Made by a program: the position numbers and the translations under genes
From: CAJBVG01 sp044337515
GTDB taxonomy: Bacteria; Bacteroidota; Bacteroidia; Sphingobacteriales; Sphingobacteriaceae
DNA: 64,000 nucleotides
Direction: 5' to 3'
Assembly (NCBI GenBank): GCA_044337515.1
Contig: JBIINK010000001.1
Coordinates: forward strand, 62,001 to 126,000
In this document: positions 52,169-61,439 of the stretch, in pieces
How the letters are laid out: each line of letters begins with the position of its first letter
Numbering within the stretch: position 1 is the first letter of the stretch
Notes under the pieces: model-generated
The model's input: only the letters and a program-made list of their open reading frames with translations
Database searches by the model: none
Told to the model about the DNA's origin: nothing

Positions 52169-55100
52169 TTAAAGTTCATTGTTCAATACTTTTAATTCGG
52201 TAAAATGTTGCAAACTTTGTTGGTACAAGTTCATGTACATATCGTATGTACTTAATGTTTGATTGATATACATGGCCCAGTTCAAATAACTTATGTTCCC
52301 TTTATCTGTTTGCATCTGCGATGATTTCACAGCGTTTAGCATATTGGGTATTACATCCGATTTGTATTTCATTAGCAGTACTTGCTCTTCTTTACACAAG
52401 TTCGATAATCTATTTTTTTCTAACAATAATCGATCGGTTTCGTACTCGTAATTTGTTCTACTTTTCTCCCAATTTGCTTTAGCAATTTTATTTTTCGAAT
52501 GCTGTGAGCCAAAAAATATCGGCACACTTAATCCTGCACTAACAAATTGAAAACGATCTGATGATGTTGCTGGGTTCCCAGAAAGTATAGTGCCTTTCAT
52601 ACTTTGATTCGTATAGCCTAATCGAATGTCGGGCATTAATTTAGATCGTTCTGTTTTCCAAGAGTACTCGTAACTCAATTGCTCCGCTTTTAAGCGTTGT
52701 AAGAAGTATGAATTAATCTCTTTGTTCTGTTCTATACCTTCATTGAAAAACGAAAGTGATGCATCAGGACTTAAATTATTTTTTTCACCTAATAACCAAT
52801 TGAATTTTTCTTGATGAGATGCTAAAGTAACTTTACTAAGTTGAAGTTCTTTTTGAATGTTTAGGAATGCATTATCCAACATCGATTTTTCCATAGGGTC
52901 AATCAATCCCTTTTCGAATTGCAAATCAGCACTTCTCTTGCTATTGCTGAGTTGTTCGTACACACTGCTCAGGAACTTTACTTTCTCCGTTAACAAGTTT
53001 ATCGAATGAAATTGAAAATACAATTCAGAAAGCACCTCTTGTTTTTTCATTTCTGTTTGTGCTGTTAATACATCTTTTTGATTAGAAATGTATTTTGAAT
53101 TATTGACATAATACGTAGGGAAATGAAAGCTTTGCGATACCGAATACGACATATCTTTTTCATTCGAGTTATATTGTCCTTGCTGTATTGATAAATCTGT
53201 TTTAGGAATTTCGTAGCCTTGAGCTTTGCTATTCCTTACCGTATATAGATAATCAGATTCAGCTTTTAGCAAACTATTTTGTTGCAGAACTTTTGTTTTT
53301 GCATCAGTCCAAGTGATAGTTTTTTGTGCATTAGCTACATTACCAATTAATAAAAATACAAGTAGAAATATCGCTACCGTATTTTTTGTTTTACTATGTT
53401 TCTTCACTTCGCGTTTTGCAAAACCTGCATACAATACTGGTAATACAAATAGAGTTAAAAGTGTTGCAGTAATTAAACCACCAATCACTACGGTTGCTAG
53501 TGGGCGTTGAACTTCTGCACCTGCACCATCACTAATGGCCATAGGTATAAAACCTAATGATGCTACTGCTGCTGTCATAAGTACCGGACGTAATCTAATT
53601 TTTGTTCCTTGTATTACAATTTTGTGAGCATCATGCCATCCTTCTTTTCGTAGTCTGTTAAACTCAGCAATTAATACAATACCATTTAATACAGCTACCC
53701 CGAATAAGGCAATGAATCCAATACCTGCTGAGATACTAAACGGCATACCACGAGAACTCAGTGCAAACACACCACCAATAGCGGATAATGGAATTGCTGA
53801 GAAAATTAAAATACTTTGTTGTAAAGATCCAAATGCAAAATACAACATCAATAAAATCAATAATAAGGATAAAGGAACGGCAATAGCTAAACGTTTTTTA
53901 GCAGCTTCTAAGTTTTCAAATGCACCGCCATAACTAACAGTATAACCCGTTGGCATTTTTATGTTTGCATTCACTTTCCCTTGTAACTCTTGAACGATAC
54001 TTTGCACATCTCGACCACGAACATTGAAACCTATGATGATTCTTCGTCGTGCATCTTCTCGTTGTATTTGATTTGGTCCATCAATAATATCAATACTAGC
54101 TAATAAACGAAGTGGGATAGAAGCTCCATTTGCAGTTGGAATTAATAAATTCTCTAAACTTCCCATATCGTTTTTGATGGATGCATCCATACGTACTACT
54201 AAATCGAATTGCTTTTCTCCTTCATAAATTTTCCCGCTCACATCACCAGCATACGCTGAACGTACAATATGATTAAGCTCATTTATATTAACTCCATATT
54301 GAGCCATTGCTTCTCTTTTATATTGAATAACGATTTGAGGCATCCCTCCAATGGCTTCTATGTATAAGTCTTTCGCGCCATCTACAGTATTAATCACATC
54401 TCCTAATTGATGTGCATATGCGGCTAAAGTATCGAGGTCTTCGCCAAATATTTTACAAACCACATCTTGACGAGCGCCAGTCATTAATTCATTGAAACGC
54501 ATTTGAACTGGGAACTGAAATCCAGCGGTTACTCCTGGGATGTTTGCAATTTCTGCACTCATTTTTTCTGCAAGTTCATCGTATGTTTTTGCACTAGTCC
54601 ATTCTTTTTTATTTTTAAGAATCACCATCATATCACTTGCCTCTATTGGCATAGGGTCGGTCGGTATTTCCCCACTTCCTATTTTTGTAACTACTTTTTC
54701 TACTTCTGGGAATTTTTCTAAAAGTATTTTTGCAGTAGCTTGTGTAGTTTGAATGGTGGTATTTAAATTACTACCCGTAAGTACACGGGTATCAACCGCA
54801 AAATCTCCTTCTTCTAATTCAGGAATAAATTCCCCACCCATATTTGCTAAAATAATTATTGCGATAACAAATGCGCTAAAGGCAGCAATTACGGCAGTCT
54901 TTGGGTAACCCAAAACTTTGGTAAGTGCAGCTTGATAAAATCTTTCAATTTTTATCATTACACGATCTGAAATATTCGGTTCGTGTTTTAATTTTTTACT
55001 GATAAATAGCGAGCTCATCATCGGCACATAAGTAAGCGACATAATGAATGCCCCAAGTAATGCGAATGCAACAGTAGATGCCATAGGACCGAACATCTTA

Positions 55101-56521
55101 CCTTCAATTCCTTGTAATGAAAATATAGGAAGATAAACTACTAAGATGATGATTTGTCCAAACACCGCAGAGTTCATCATTTTTGATGCGGAACCATTTA
55201 CTTCCGTATTCATCTCTTCTTGTGTGAGGGAGGTAATTCCGCTAAATCGTTTGGAGTGACTGAGCTGATGCATAATGGCCTCCACAATGATGACGGCTCC
55301 ATCTACTATCAAGCCGAAGTCGATGGCTCCTAAGCTCATTAAATTGCCACTCACACCAAATAAATTCATCATGATGATGGCGAATAACATGGCAAGTGGA
55401 ATAACAGATGCAACGATTAATCCCGCTCTTAAATTTCCTAAGAAAATCACGAGTACGAAAATTACAATCAGTGCTCCTTCAATTAAGTTTTTTTCTACGG
55501 TACCAATTGCATTGCCAACCATTTTACTACGATCGAGGAAAGCTTCTAATTCAATGCCTTCGGGTAATGTTTTTCGAATCTCTTCAATTCTGTTTTTAAC
55601 ATTTACAATTACTTCTGAAGAGTTAGCACCTTTCAACATCATTACTACAGCACCTGCTACTTCTCCTTCGGCATTATAACACATCGCACCATAGCGAATG
55701 GCTTCAGAGAATTGAACTTTCGCCACATCACGTATTCGCAATGGATTTCCATTCGAATTGTTTTTAATCACCACGTTCTCTATGTCCTTGAAATTTTTCA
55801 AAAGACCTTCAGATCGTATATATAATATCCCTTCACCACGCTCAATGTAAGCTCCGCCTGTATTGGCGTTGTTGGTATTTATGGCATTGAACACATCTGT
55901 AATGGTTACTCCATTGGCATGTAATTGTGCTGGGTTGATACTAACTTCGTATTGCTTTAATGAACCTCCAAAGCTCGACACATCTGCAACACCTTTTACC
56001 CCGATTAATTGTCGGCGGATAACCCAGTCTTGTATGGTTCGTAAATCAGCTAAAGAGTATTTGTTTTCATATCCTTTTTTCGGACGAACAACGTATTGAT
56101 AAATTTCACCTAAACCGGTGGTTACAGGAGCAAGCTCCGGATTGCCAACACCATTCGGTAAATCATTTTGTACTTTTAATAAACGCTCCGCGATTTGTTG
56201 CCTAGCCCAGTAAATATCTACATCGTCTTCAAAAACAATGGTTACTAGCGATAATCCAAATCGAGAAAAACTTCTGATTTTTTTTATGCCAGGGATATTA
56301 CTATTGGCTTGCTCTATTGGGAAGGTTATTAATCGTTCAACGTCAGGCGCCCCAAGTGCCGGACTAATCGTAATAATTTGTGCCTGATTATCTGTAATAT
56401 CTGGTACAGCATCAATTGGCAGTCGAGTCGCTTCGTAAATACCCCAAACAATTAAGCCTAAGGTAAAAAGTGCGATTATCAGTTTCTGACGAACAGAAAA
56501 TGAAATAATAGCATTTAACAT
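52169..56521 (-). CDS. Heavy-metal RND pump (CusA/CzcA family) fused to a TolC-like channel domain
   Basis: 1450 residues. About 1-1040 is an HME-RND pump: TM1 LIIALFTLGLIVWGIYEATRLPIDAVPDITDNQ, two periplasmic loops, and TM4 with the heavy-metal motif AIDFGLIVDGAVIIVEA (proton-relay acidic residues). About 1045-1064 is an internal signal-like helix, TVAIFLLVFLLIGNVANAQ. From ~1065 to the end is an outer-membrane-factor domain with coiled-coil repeats (KVKFLSSVYEQLSNSKRSADLQFEKGLI, AGLSVPIFFGSQHSKNKI). The pump and channel must be separated by cleavage or span the envelope. Metal (Cu, Zn, Co) not determinable. Confidence 0.92.
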   Translation of the reverse strand: MLNAIISFSVRQKLIIALFTLGLIVWGIYEATRLPIDAVPDITDNQAQIITISPALGAPDVERLITFPIEQANSNIPGIKKIRSFSRFGLSLVTIVFEDDVDIYWARQQIAERLLKVQNDLPNGVGNPELAPVTTGLGEIYQYVVRPKKGYENKYSLADLRTIQDWVIRRQLIGVKGVADVSSFGGSLKQYEVSINPAQLHANGVTITDVFNAINTNNANTGGAYIERGEGILYIRSEGLLKNFKDIENVVIKNNSNGNPLRIRDVAKVQFSEAIRYGAMCYNAEGEVAGAVVMMLKGANSSEVIVNVKNRIEEIRKTLPEGIELEAFLDRSKMVGNAIGTVEKNLIEGALIVIFVLVIFLGNLRAGLIVASVIPLAMLFAIIMMNLFGVSGNLMSLGAIDFGLIVDGAVIIVEAIMHQLSHSKRFSGITSLTQEEMNTEVNGSASKMMNSAVFGQIIILVVYLPIFSLQGIEGKMFGPMASTVAFALLGAFIMSLTYVPMMSSLFISKKLKHEPNISDRVMIKIERFYQAALTKVLGYPKTAVIAAFSAFVIAIIILANMGGEFIPELEEGDFAVDTRVLTGSNLNTTIQTTQATAKILLEKFPEVEKVVTKIGSGEIPTDPMPIEASDMMVILKNKKEWTSAKTYDELAEKMSAEIANIPGVTAGFQFPVQMRFNELMTGARQDVVCKIFGEDLDTLAAYAHQLGDVINTVDGAKDLYIEAIGGMPQIVIQYKREAMAQYGVNINELNHIVRSAYAGDVSGKIYEGEKQFDLVVRMDASIKNDMGSLENLLIPTANGASIPLRLLASIDIIDGPNQIQREDARRRIIIGFNVRGRDVQSIVQELQGKVNANIKMPTGYTVSYGGAFENLEAAKKRLAIAVPLSLLLILLMLYFAFGSLQQSILIFSAIPLSAIGGVFALSSRGMPFSISAGIGFIALFGVAVLNGIVLIAEFNRLRKEGWHDAHKIVIQGTKIRLRPVLMTAAVASLGFIPMAISDGAGAEVQRPLATVVIGGLITATLLTLFVLPVLYAGFAKREVKKHSKTKNTVAIFLLVFLLIGNVANAQKTITWTDAKTKVLQQNSLLKAESDYLYTVRNSKAQGYEIPKTDLSIQQGQYNSNEKDMSYSVSQSFHFPTYYVNNSKYISNQKDVLTAQTEMKKQEVLSELYFQFHSINLLTEKVKFLSSVYEQLSNSKRSADLQFEKGLIDPMEKSMLDNAFLNIQKELQLSKVTLASHQEKFNWLLGEKNNLSPDASLSFFNEGIEQNKEINSYFLQRLKAEQLSYEYSWKTERSKLMPDIRLGYTNQSMKGTILSGNPATSSDRFQFVSAGLSVPIFFGSQHSKNKIAKANWEKSRTNYEYETDRLLLEKNRLSNLCKEEQVLLMKYKSDVIPNMLNAVKSSQMQTDKGNISYLNWAMYINQTLSTYDMYMNLYQQSLQHFTELKVLNNEL

Positions 56522-56524
56522 ATG

Positions 56525-56652
56525 TAAATTCTAAATTTTAAATTCTAAATTATTTATCTGTACAAAGTACAATGTAAATTGTATTAAGTACAAGTTTCGA
56601 GTTACGAACTACGAGTTTCGAGTTACGAACTACGAGTTACGAGTTACGAAAT
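56525..56652. repeat. Compound heptamer array with three successive words
   Basis: TAAATTC, TAAATTT, TAAATTC, TAAATTA (56525-56552); then TGTACAA, AGTACAA, TGTAAAT, TGTATTA, AGTACAA (56559-56593); then TCGAGTT, ACGAACT, ACGAGTT, TCGAGTT, ACGAACT, ACGAGTT, ACGAGTT, ACGAAAT (56597-56652). The last part forms the stop and final codons (RNS) of the neighbouring minus-strand gene. Confidence 0.87.
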
Positions 56653-57026
56653 TTAGGTGGTTGGAATATTTCCTCTAGGAACTGATCGCCTAGTAGAGGG
56701 GAGTGGTATTGTGTTACTTGATTATTCGTTTCTACGTAAGGAGTTACAATGCAATAGTCATTATTGTGAATTTTGTCGACTTGAGCGATGATTAACTTAC
56801 AATCGTTATGCGATTTAAAGGGTAATTTTTGGTCTTCTTTAAAATCATCATCAACTACAGTAGCCTTTACATAATGTATATTGATAAAATCTAGTATGCT
56901 TAGGTTGTCAGCATTTTTATGCTCTATATAATGAGAAATAAAATTCCCTAACTTCAATAGCTCAGAAGCTTCTGTGGTTCCTAATAAGTAGAAACTAATG
57001 GCGATATAGGTGATGATTTTCTTCAA
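56637..57026 (-). CDS. Small exported protein of unknown function
   Basis: With a TTG start at 57026 the 129-residue product begins with a signal peptide (MKKIITYIAISFYLLGTTEAS) and continues LKLGNFISHYIEHKNADNLSILDFINIHYVK. A longer frame to an ATG at 57107 exists, but a TATTTTTG promoter box at 57032-57039 lies inside it, five bases before the TTG. No family recognised; the 'FINIHY' plus His/Asp-rich middle recalls small secreted Bacteroidota proteins. The C-terminal codons come from a heptamer array. Confidence 0.65.
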   Translation of the reverse strand: MKKIITYIAISFYLLGTTEASELLKLGNFISHYIEHKNADNLSILDFINIHYVKATVVDDDFKEDQKLPFKSHNDCKLIIAQVDKIHNNDYCIVTPYVETNNQVTQYHSPLLGDQFLEEIFQPPKFRNS

Positions 57027-57031
57027 CAATT

Positions 57032-57039
57032 CAAAAATA
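57032..57039 (-). promoter_or_regulatory. -7 promoter element of the 56637-57026 gene
   Basis: TATTTTTG (TAnnTTTG type) on the minus strand, five bases before the proposed TTG start. Confidence 0.5.
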
Positions 57040-57114
57040 GTAAAAAATGGCTCAAAATTGGTTTCAAGTAATATGAAATAAACTGAACAGGGATTTTTAG
57101 CCCCCAAACAAGAT

Positions 57115-57154
57115 TTCTACACTTCGACGTTTCTACACTTCTATATTTCTAAAA
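57115..57154. repeat. TTCTANAN octamer array upstream of cca
   Basis: Five words: TTCTACAC, TTCGACGT, TTCTACAC, TTCTATAT, TTCTAAAA. Read on the other strand they are TMGAA words, related to the TCGAANNN family. A weak -7 box TATCTTCG (57159-57166) follows. Confidence 0.78.
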
Positions 57155-57172
57155 TCACTATCTTCGTGCCCA

Positions 57173-58582
57173 ATGAAGCATTTATTAAAAAATCCAATAT
57201 TTAACGTTGTTTCCGAAGTAGCTAAAGAGCATAAAATACCAGCTTTTGTAATTGGTGGTTTTGTGCGCGATTTGCTGTTGAATAGGAATTCCAAGGATGT
57301 TGATTTTTTAATATTAGGGAATGGGATTGAGTTTGCGGAACTAGTAGCCAAGAAAATCGGAAAAGGTACAAAGGTCAATGTATTCAAGAATTTCGGTACA
57401 GCACAACTTGTTTTTCAGGATTGGGATATTGAGTTTGTAGGTGCTCGAAAAGAGTCGTATCGAAGTGATTCTCGTAAGCCTATTGTAGAAAATGGTAGTT
57501 TGCAAGACGACCAAAACCGTAGGGATTTTACCATTAATGCCATGGCCATCAGTTTAAATGCAGTGGATTATGGACAATTGATAGATCCATTTAATGGACA
57601 AGAAGATTTAAAAGCGAAGATTATCCGTACGCCTTTAAATCCAGACATCACCTATTCTGATGATCCATTAAGAATGATGAGGGCCATTCGCTTTGCATCG
57701 CAGTTGAAATTCACAATTGAGGATGAATCATTTGATGCTATTAAAACTAATGCACACCGTATAGACATTGTTTCTAAAGAGCGTATCACTGATGAGCTTA
57801 ATAAAATCATCTTATCAGAAAAACCATCCATTGGATTTACACTATTATTTGATTCGGGGTTATTAAAATTGATTTTCCCCTTAATGGCACAACTGCATGG
57901 AGTGGAAACAATAAAAGGGAAAGCGCATAAAGATAATTTCTACCATACCTTGCAAGTGCTTGACAATATTTGTAAGAGCACAGAGGATTTGTGGCTGCGA
58001 TGGGCAGCAATACTACATGATATTGCTAAACCTGCTACCAAGCGATTTGAAGATGGTACAGGCTGGACATTCCACGGTCACGAGGATAAGGGAGCTCGTA
58101 TGGTACCAAAGATATTTAGGGACTTGCGTTTGCCACAGAATGAGAAGATGAAGCTCGTGCAGAAATTAGTACAGTTGCATCTTCGCCCCATTGTATTGGC
58201 GCAAAGCACGGTAACAGATTCGGCAGTAAGGCGTTTATTATTTGAAGCGGGTGAAGAGATAGATGATTTGATGACACTTTGTAATGCAGACATCACTACG
58301 AAGAATGAGTATAAAATTAAGAAGTATAAGAACAATTTTGAACTGGTAAAGCAAAAATTGATAGAGGTTGAAGAGAAAGATAAGTTACGAAATTGGCAAC
58401 CTCCAATTGATGGGAATGACATTATGGAATACTTCGGAATTCAGGCTGGTAGAGAAGTAGGAATCATTAAAAATGCCATTCGAGAAGCGATTTTAGAGGG
58501 CGAAATTCCTAACGAAAAGCTTGTTGCTTTGGACTTTATGTTCAAGCAAGGCGAGCAATTGGGATTAAAACGAAAAAAATAG
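57173..58582 (+). CDS. cca: CCA-adding tRNA nucleotidyltransferase with HD domain
   Basis: 469 residues: class II nucleotidyltransferase head with GGFVRDLLLNRNSKDVDFLI (GGxxR and DxD), RRDFTINAMAIS, the DDPLRMMRAIRFASQL flexible-loop region and a C-terminal HD domain (LHDIAKPATKRFE). Adds CCA to tRNA 3' ends; the tRNAs in this window lack encoded CCA, so the enzyme is required. Confidence 0.95.
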   Translation: MKHLLKNPIFNVVSEVAKEHKIPAFVIGGFVRDLLLNRNSKDVDFLILGNGIEFAELVAKKIGKGTKVNVFKNFGTAQLVFQDWDIEFVGARKESYRSDSRKPIVENGSLQDDQNRRDFTINAMAISLNAVDYGQLIDPFNGQEDLKAKIIRTPLNPDITYSDDPLRMMRAIRFASQLKFTIEDESFDAIKTNAHRIDIVSKERITDELNKIILSEKPSIGFTLLFDSGLLKLIFPLMAQLHGVETIKGKAHKDNFYHTLQVLDNICKSTEDLWLRWAAILHDIAKPATKRFEDGTGWTFHGHEDKGARMVPKIFRDLRLPQNEKMKLVQKLVQLHLRPIVLAQSTVTDSAVRRLLFEAGEEIDDLMTLCNADITTKNEYKIKKYKNNFELVKQKLIEVEEKDKLRNWQPPIDGNDIMEYFGIQAGREVGIIKNAIREAILEGEIPNEKLVALDFMFKQGEQLGLKRKK

Positions 58583-58631
58583 CACAAAAAATAATTAGAT
58601 TTCTTTATTTTGTATAAAGATTAATAGCACT

Positions 58632-59216
58632 ATGGCCGTTTATAAATTTAGAGTGAGTTTCGAGGATTATGATGATATCAGTAGAGATATTGATATTAAA
58701 TCGAACCAAACTTTTGCCGATTTTCATAAAGCAATACACAAATCCATTTCTTTTGATGGAAATGCTTCGGCATCTTTTTACATGAGTAATGATTATTGGC
58801 ATAAAGGCAAAGAAATTACACACCTTGAAAAAGATGTAAAGACCGAAAGTGTAAACTTGATGGAAAAATCTCAATTGAAAAATTTCATTGTAGACCCCCA
58901 TCAAAAAATATATTATGTATTCAATTTTGAAAAACCTTGGACTTTCCATGTAGAGTTAATTAAAATTGTAATTAATGAAGACGCTAGTGTTTCTTATCCA
59001 CTATGCACAAAATCTAATGGTGAAGCACCAAAACAATTTGGAAACACCCCAATTATTGCCGCTGCAGAAAACGATGATCTTGATTTCTTAAATGTGATGG
59101 AATATGCAGTTGATGAAGAAGATCGTGATGAAATGGGATTTGATGATGAAGCCGGTGAGGAGGAAGAAGAAGGAGAGAAAGATGAGTTTGCAGGGGAAGA
59201 TTTTGAGGAGATATAA
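58632..59216 (+). CDS. pRiA4b ORF-3-like domain protein
   Basis: 194 residues: N-terminal YKFRVSFEDYDDISRDIDIKSNQTFADFHKAIHKSISFDGNASASFYMSNDYWHKGKEIT is the plasmid pRiA4b ORF-3-like domain, here apparently a chromosomal protein. The C-terminal third is very acidic (EDRDEMGFDDEAGEEEEEGEKDEFAGED). Function unknown. Located between cca and miaA, two tRNA-modifying genes, which may be chance. Confidence 0.82.
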   Translation: MAVYKFRVSFEDYDDISRDIDIKSNQTFADFHKAIHKSISFDGNASASFYMSNDYWHKGKEITHLEKDVKTESVNLMEKSQLKNFIVDPHQKIYYVFNFEKPWTFHVELIKIVINEDASVSYPLCTKSNGEAPKQFGNTPIIAAAENDDLDFLNVMEYAVDEEDRDEMGFDDEAGEEEEEGEKDEFAGEDFEEI

Positions 59217-59312
59217 TGTACAGTGTATTATGTATTAAGTACTAAGTACAATGTAAACTTTGCATAATAAATAATACATAATACTTAATACATTGTACGT
59301 AATACATAATGC
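59217..59312. repeat. GTATTAN heptamer array, inverted arms, covering the miaA start
   Basis: Left arm GTATTAT, GTATTAA, GTACTAA, GTACAAT, GTAAACT from just after the preceding stop; right arm is the same word inverted (59262-59312), ending in the miaA ATG (59309-59311). TATTATGTATTA and ATGTATTAAGTA occur in both arms, so the region folds on itself. Confidence 0.85.
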
Positions 59313-60199
59313 ATTTTAAAACCCTTATTCTTATAGTCGGTCCAACCGCAGTAGGTAAAACAGCACTCGCTGTATTGCTCGCAAAACACTATAATACCGA
59401 AATTATCTCCGCAGATTCTCGTCAGTTTTATAAGGAATTAGAAATTGGTACAGCTAAACCCGATGCTGAAGAATTAAGTCAAGTTAAACACCATTTAATA
59501 AATTCCCATTCTTATAAAGATTTAGTAGATGCTGGCACATACGAACGTTTAGCACTAGAAATTTTATCCGAGCTGTTTATTACAAATGATGTTGTAATAG
59601 CTGTTGGTGGTTCTGGTTTATACATACAAGCATTATGTGAAGGCCTTGATCCTGTTGATTTACGAGATGATGAGCTTCGTGCCGAACTTTCTAAATACAG
59701 CACAGAAGAATTACAAGAAAAGCTAAAGCAATTAGATCCAGAATATTTCGAAATCGTTGATCAACAAAATCCACAACGATTAATGAGAGCAATTGAAGTG
59801 ATTACGTTAACAGGCAAAACCTATACGAGTTTAAGAACAGGGAAGAAAAAAGATCGTTCTTTTAATATTATTAAAATGGGTTTAAATGATGATCGTGCAG
59901 TGCTTTACGATCGCATAAATAAACGTGTAGATAAGATGATCGAAAATGGATTAGAAGAAGAAGCAAAATCATTCTATCCTTTTAAAGATGAATACACCTT
60001 ACAAACCGTTGGCTACACCGAGTGGTTTGATTATTTCGATGGCAAGCATACTAAGGCGGACGCTATTGAGTTAATTAAAAGAAATTCGAGGCGATATGCA
60101 AAGAGACAATTAACTTGGTTTAACAGAGACACGGAAATTACTTGGTTTACCGTACACGATTTCCCTAAAATAATAGAACATATAGCGCTAAATAAATAG
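59309..60199 (+). CDS. miaA: tRNA dimethylallyltransferase
   Basis: 296 residues: P-loop GPTAVGKTALA, SADSRQFYKELEIGTAKP, GGSGLYIQALCEGLDP, QRLMRAIEVITLTGK and RRYAKRQLTWFNRD, the MiaA signature set. Transfers a dimethylallyl group to A37 of tRNAs reading UNN codons; the tRNA-Tyr and tRNA-Trp here are expected substrates. Length is normal. Confidence 0.96.
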   Translation: MHFKTLILIVGPTAVGKTALAVLLAKHYNTEIISADSRQFYKELEIGTAKPDAEELSQVKHHLINSHSYKDLVDAGTYERLALEILSELFITNDVVIAVGGSGLYIQALCEGLDPVDLRDDELRAELSKYSTEELQEKLKQLDPEYFEIVDQQNPQRLMRAIEVITLTGKTYTSLRTGKKKDRSFNIIKMGLNDDRAVLYDRINKRVDKMIENGLEEEAKSFYPFKDEYTLQTVGYTEWFDYFDGKHTKADAIELIKRNSRRYAKRQLTWFNRDTEITWFTVHDFPKIIEHIALNK

Positions 60200-60200
60200 C

Positions 60201-61439
60201 ATGATTTCCAAGATACTTCGCCCTTATCGTTTAATTGAAAAATCTGTCATCAATATGATTGTTGCAGAGTTTTTCATTCAAATGGTAAATGCTGCGATGA
60301 TGATGGTACTTAATATCTATTTAGCTAAGAAAGGATATTCGGATCCAGAAATTGCAGATTTTATTTCTTGGAGATTTTTAAGTGTAATGGTATTGGCATT
60401 CCCATTAGGCTTATTTATAAAAGGTCGGAAAATCGTACCATTCTTTTACATTGCTTCCATAGGTGTTTCCTTATTTAGTGTTTTAATTTTATTGTCTGTA
60501 GAATATGCACACCCGCTGTTGGTTCATATATCATTGGCATGTTGGGGTATCTCGTATGCTTTTATGCAAGTATTAGCCTTGCCCTACATATTGCGAAATA
60601 CATCATCAGAGAATCAAAGTGCTGCCATTTCATTAAGTTACTCTACCTATAGCTTTGCTATGATTAGCACAGGTACAATGATATATTTATTGAATTATTT
60701 CAATCCGATTTTTTTTCATGAATACCAATCGTTATTACTTATATCAGGCTTATCGGGAATCAGTTTGTATTTTGTTTGGCGCATGGGGAAATCGGAAGTA
60801 ATTCCCAAAGTAGAAGGAAGTAGAAAGGACTTAAGTGGCTTCGATTGGAAGGTAATTGCAATGGCCATGACACCCTCGCTTATTTTAGCCATTGGTGCAG
60901 GATTAACAATTCCGTTTATCAATCTTTTTTTCTTCAAAGTATTTAATATGAGTGCGGAGAAGTTCGCCATTGTGAATGCATTCTCTTCAGTTACGGTTGC
61001 ATTTGCTGCCTTGTTAGTTCCTCATATTAAAAAAAGATATGGGTACCGAATTGCCATTACTCGTACACAAACTATCGCTGTAATTTCTCTTGCACTATTA
61101 GCATGTACCGAATATTATAAAGTAGAAGGTTGGGCATATTTTGCTGCTGTGTTTTTCTTTTTACTACGCCAACCCTTAATGAATATGGCTGCTCCAGCGG
61201 CATCGGAGTTGGTGATGAATTATGTTGGTCCGAAAAATCAAGAGATTATATCTGCATTAACTGCATCGATATGGTCGGGGAGTTGGTTCTTTAGCGCAAT
61301 TATATTTAGAGTGCTACGAAATTCGGGGATGATGTATGCAAATGTGTTTTTAATAACTGCAGCACTCTATGCATTTGGAGTATTCTGGTATTATTTGCTC
61401 ATCAATAAATACGAGAAGAAGAATTTAATTAACTCCTAA
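60201..61439 (+). CDS. Major facilitator superfamily transporter
   Basis: 412 residues, about 12 hydrophobic segments in two halves separated by a basic cytoplasmic loop (MGKSEVIPKVEGSRKD, about residue 200). LFIKGRKIVPFF follows TM2 as a weak MFS motif A. Starts one base after miaA, so likely co-transcribed. Substrate unknown. Its 3' end overlaps the convergent YrdC-like gene by 11 bp. Confidence 0.85.
   Translation: MISKILRPYRLIEKSVINMIVAEFFIQMVNAAMMMVLNIYLAKKGYSDPEIADFISWRFLSVMVLAFPLGLFIKGRKIVPFFYIASIGVSLFSVLILLSVEYAHPLLVHISLACWGISYAFMQVLALPYILRNTSSENQSAAISLSYSTYSFAMISTGTMIYLLNYFNPIFFHEYQSLLLISGLSGISLYFVWRMGKSEVIPKVEGSRKDLSGFDWKVIAMAMTPSLILAIGAGLTIPFINLFFFKVFNMSAEKFAIVNAFSSVTVAFAALLVPHIKKRYGYRIAITRTQTIAVISLALLACTEYYKVEGWAYFAAVFFFLLRQPLMNMAAPAASELVMNYVGPKNQEIISALTASIWSGSWFFSAIIFRVLRNSGMMYANVFLITAALYAFGVFWYYLLINKYEKKNLINS

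Noticed and set aside
58632..59216. pRiA4b ORF-3-like gene as evidence of a plasmid or transposon
   Set aside because: The domain name comes from a plasmid ORF, but there is no transposase, terminal repeat or composition shift nearby.
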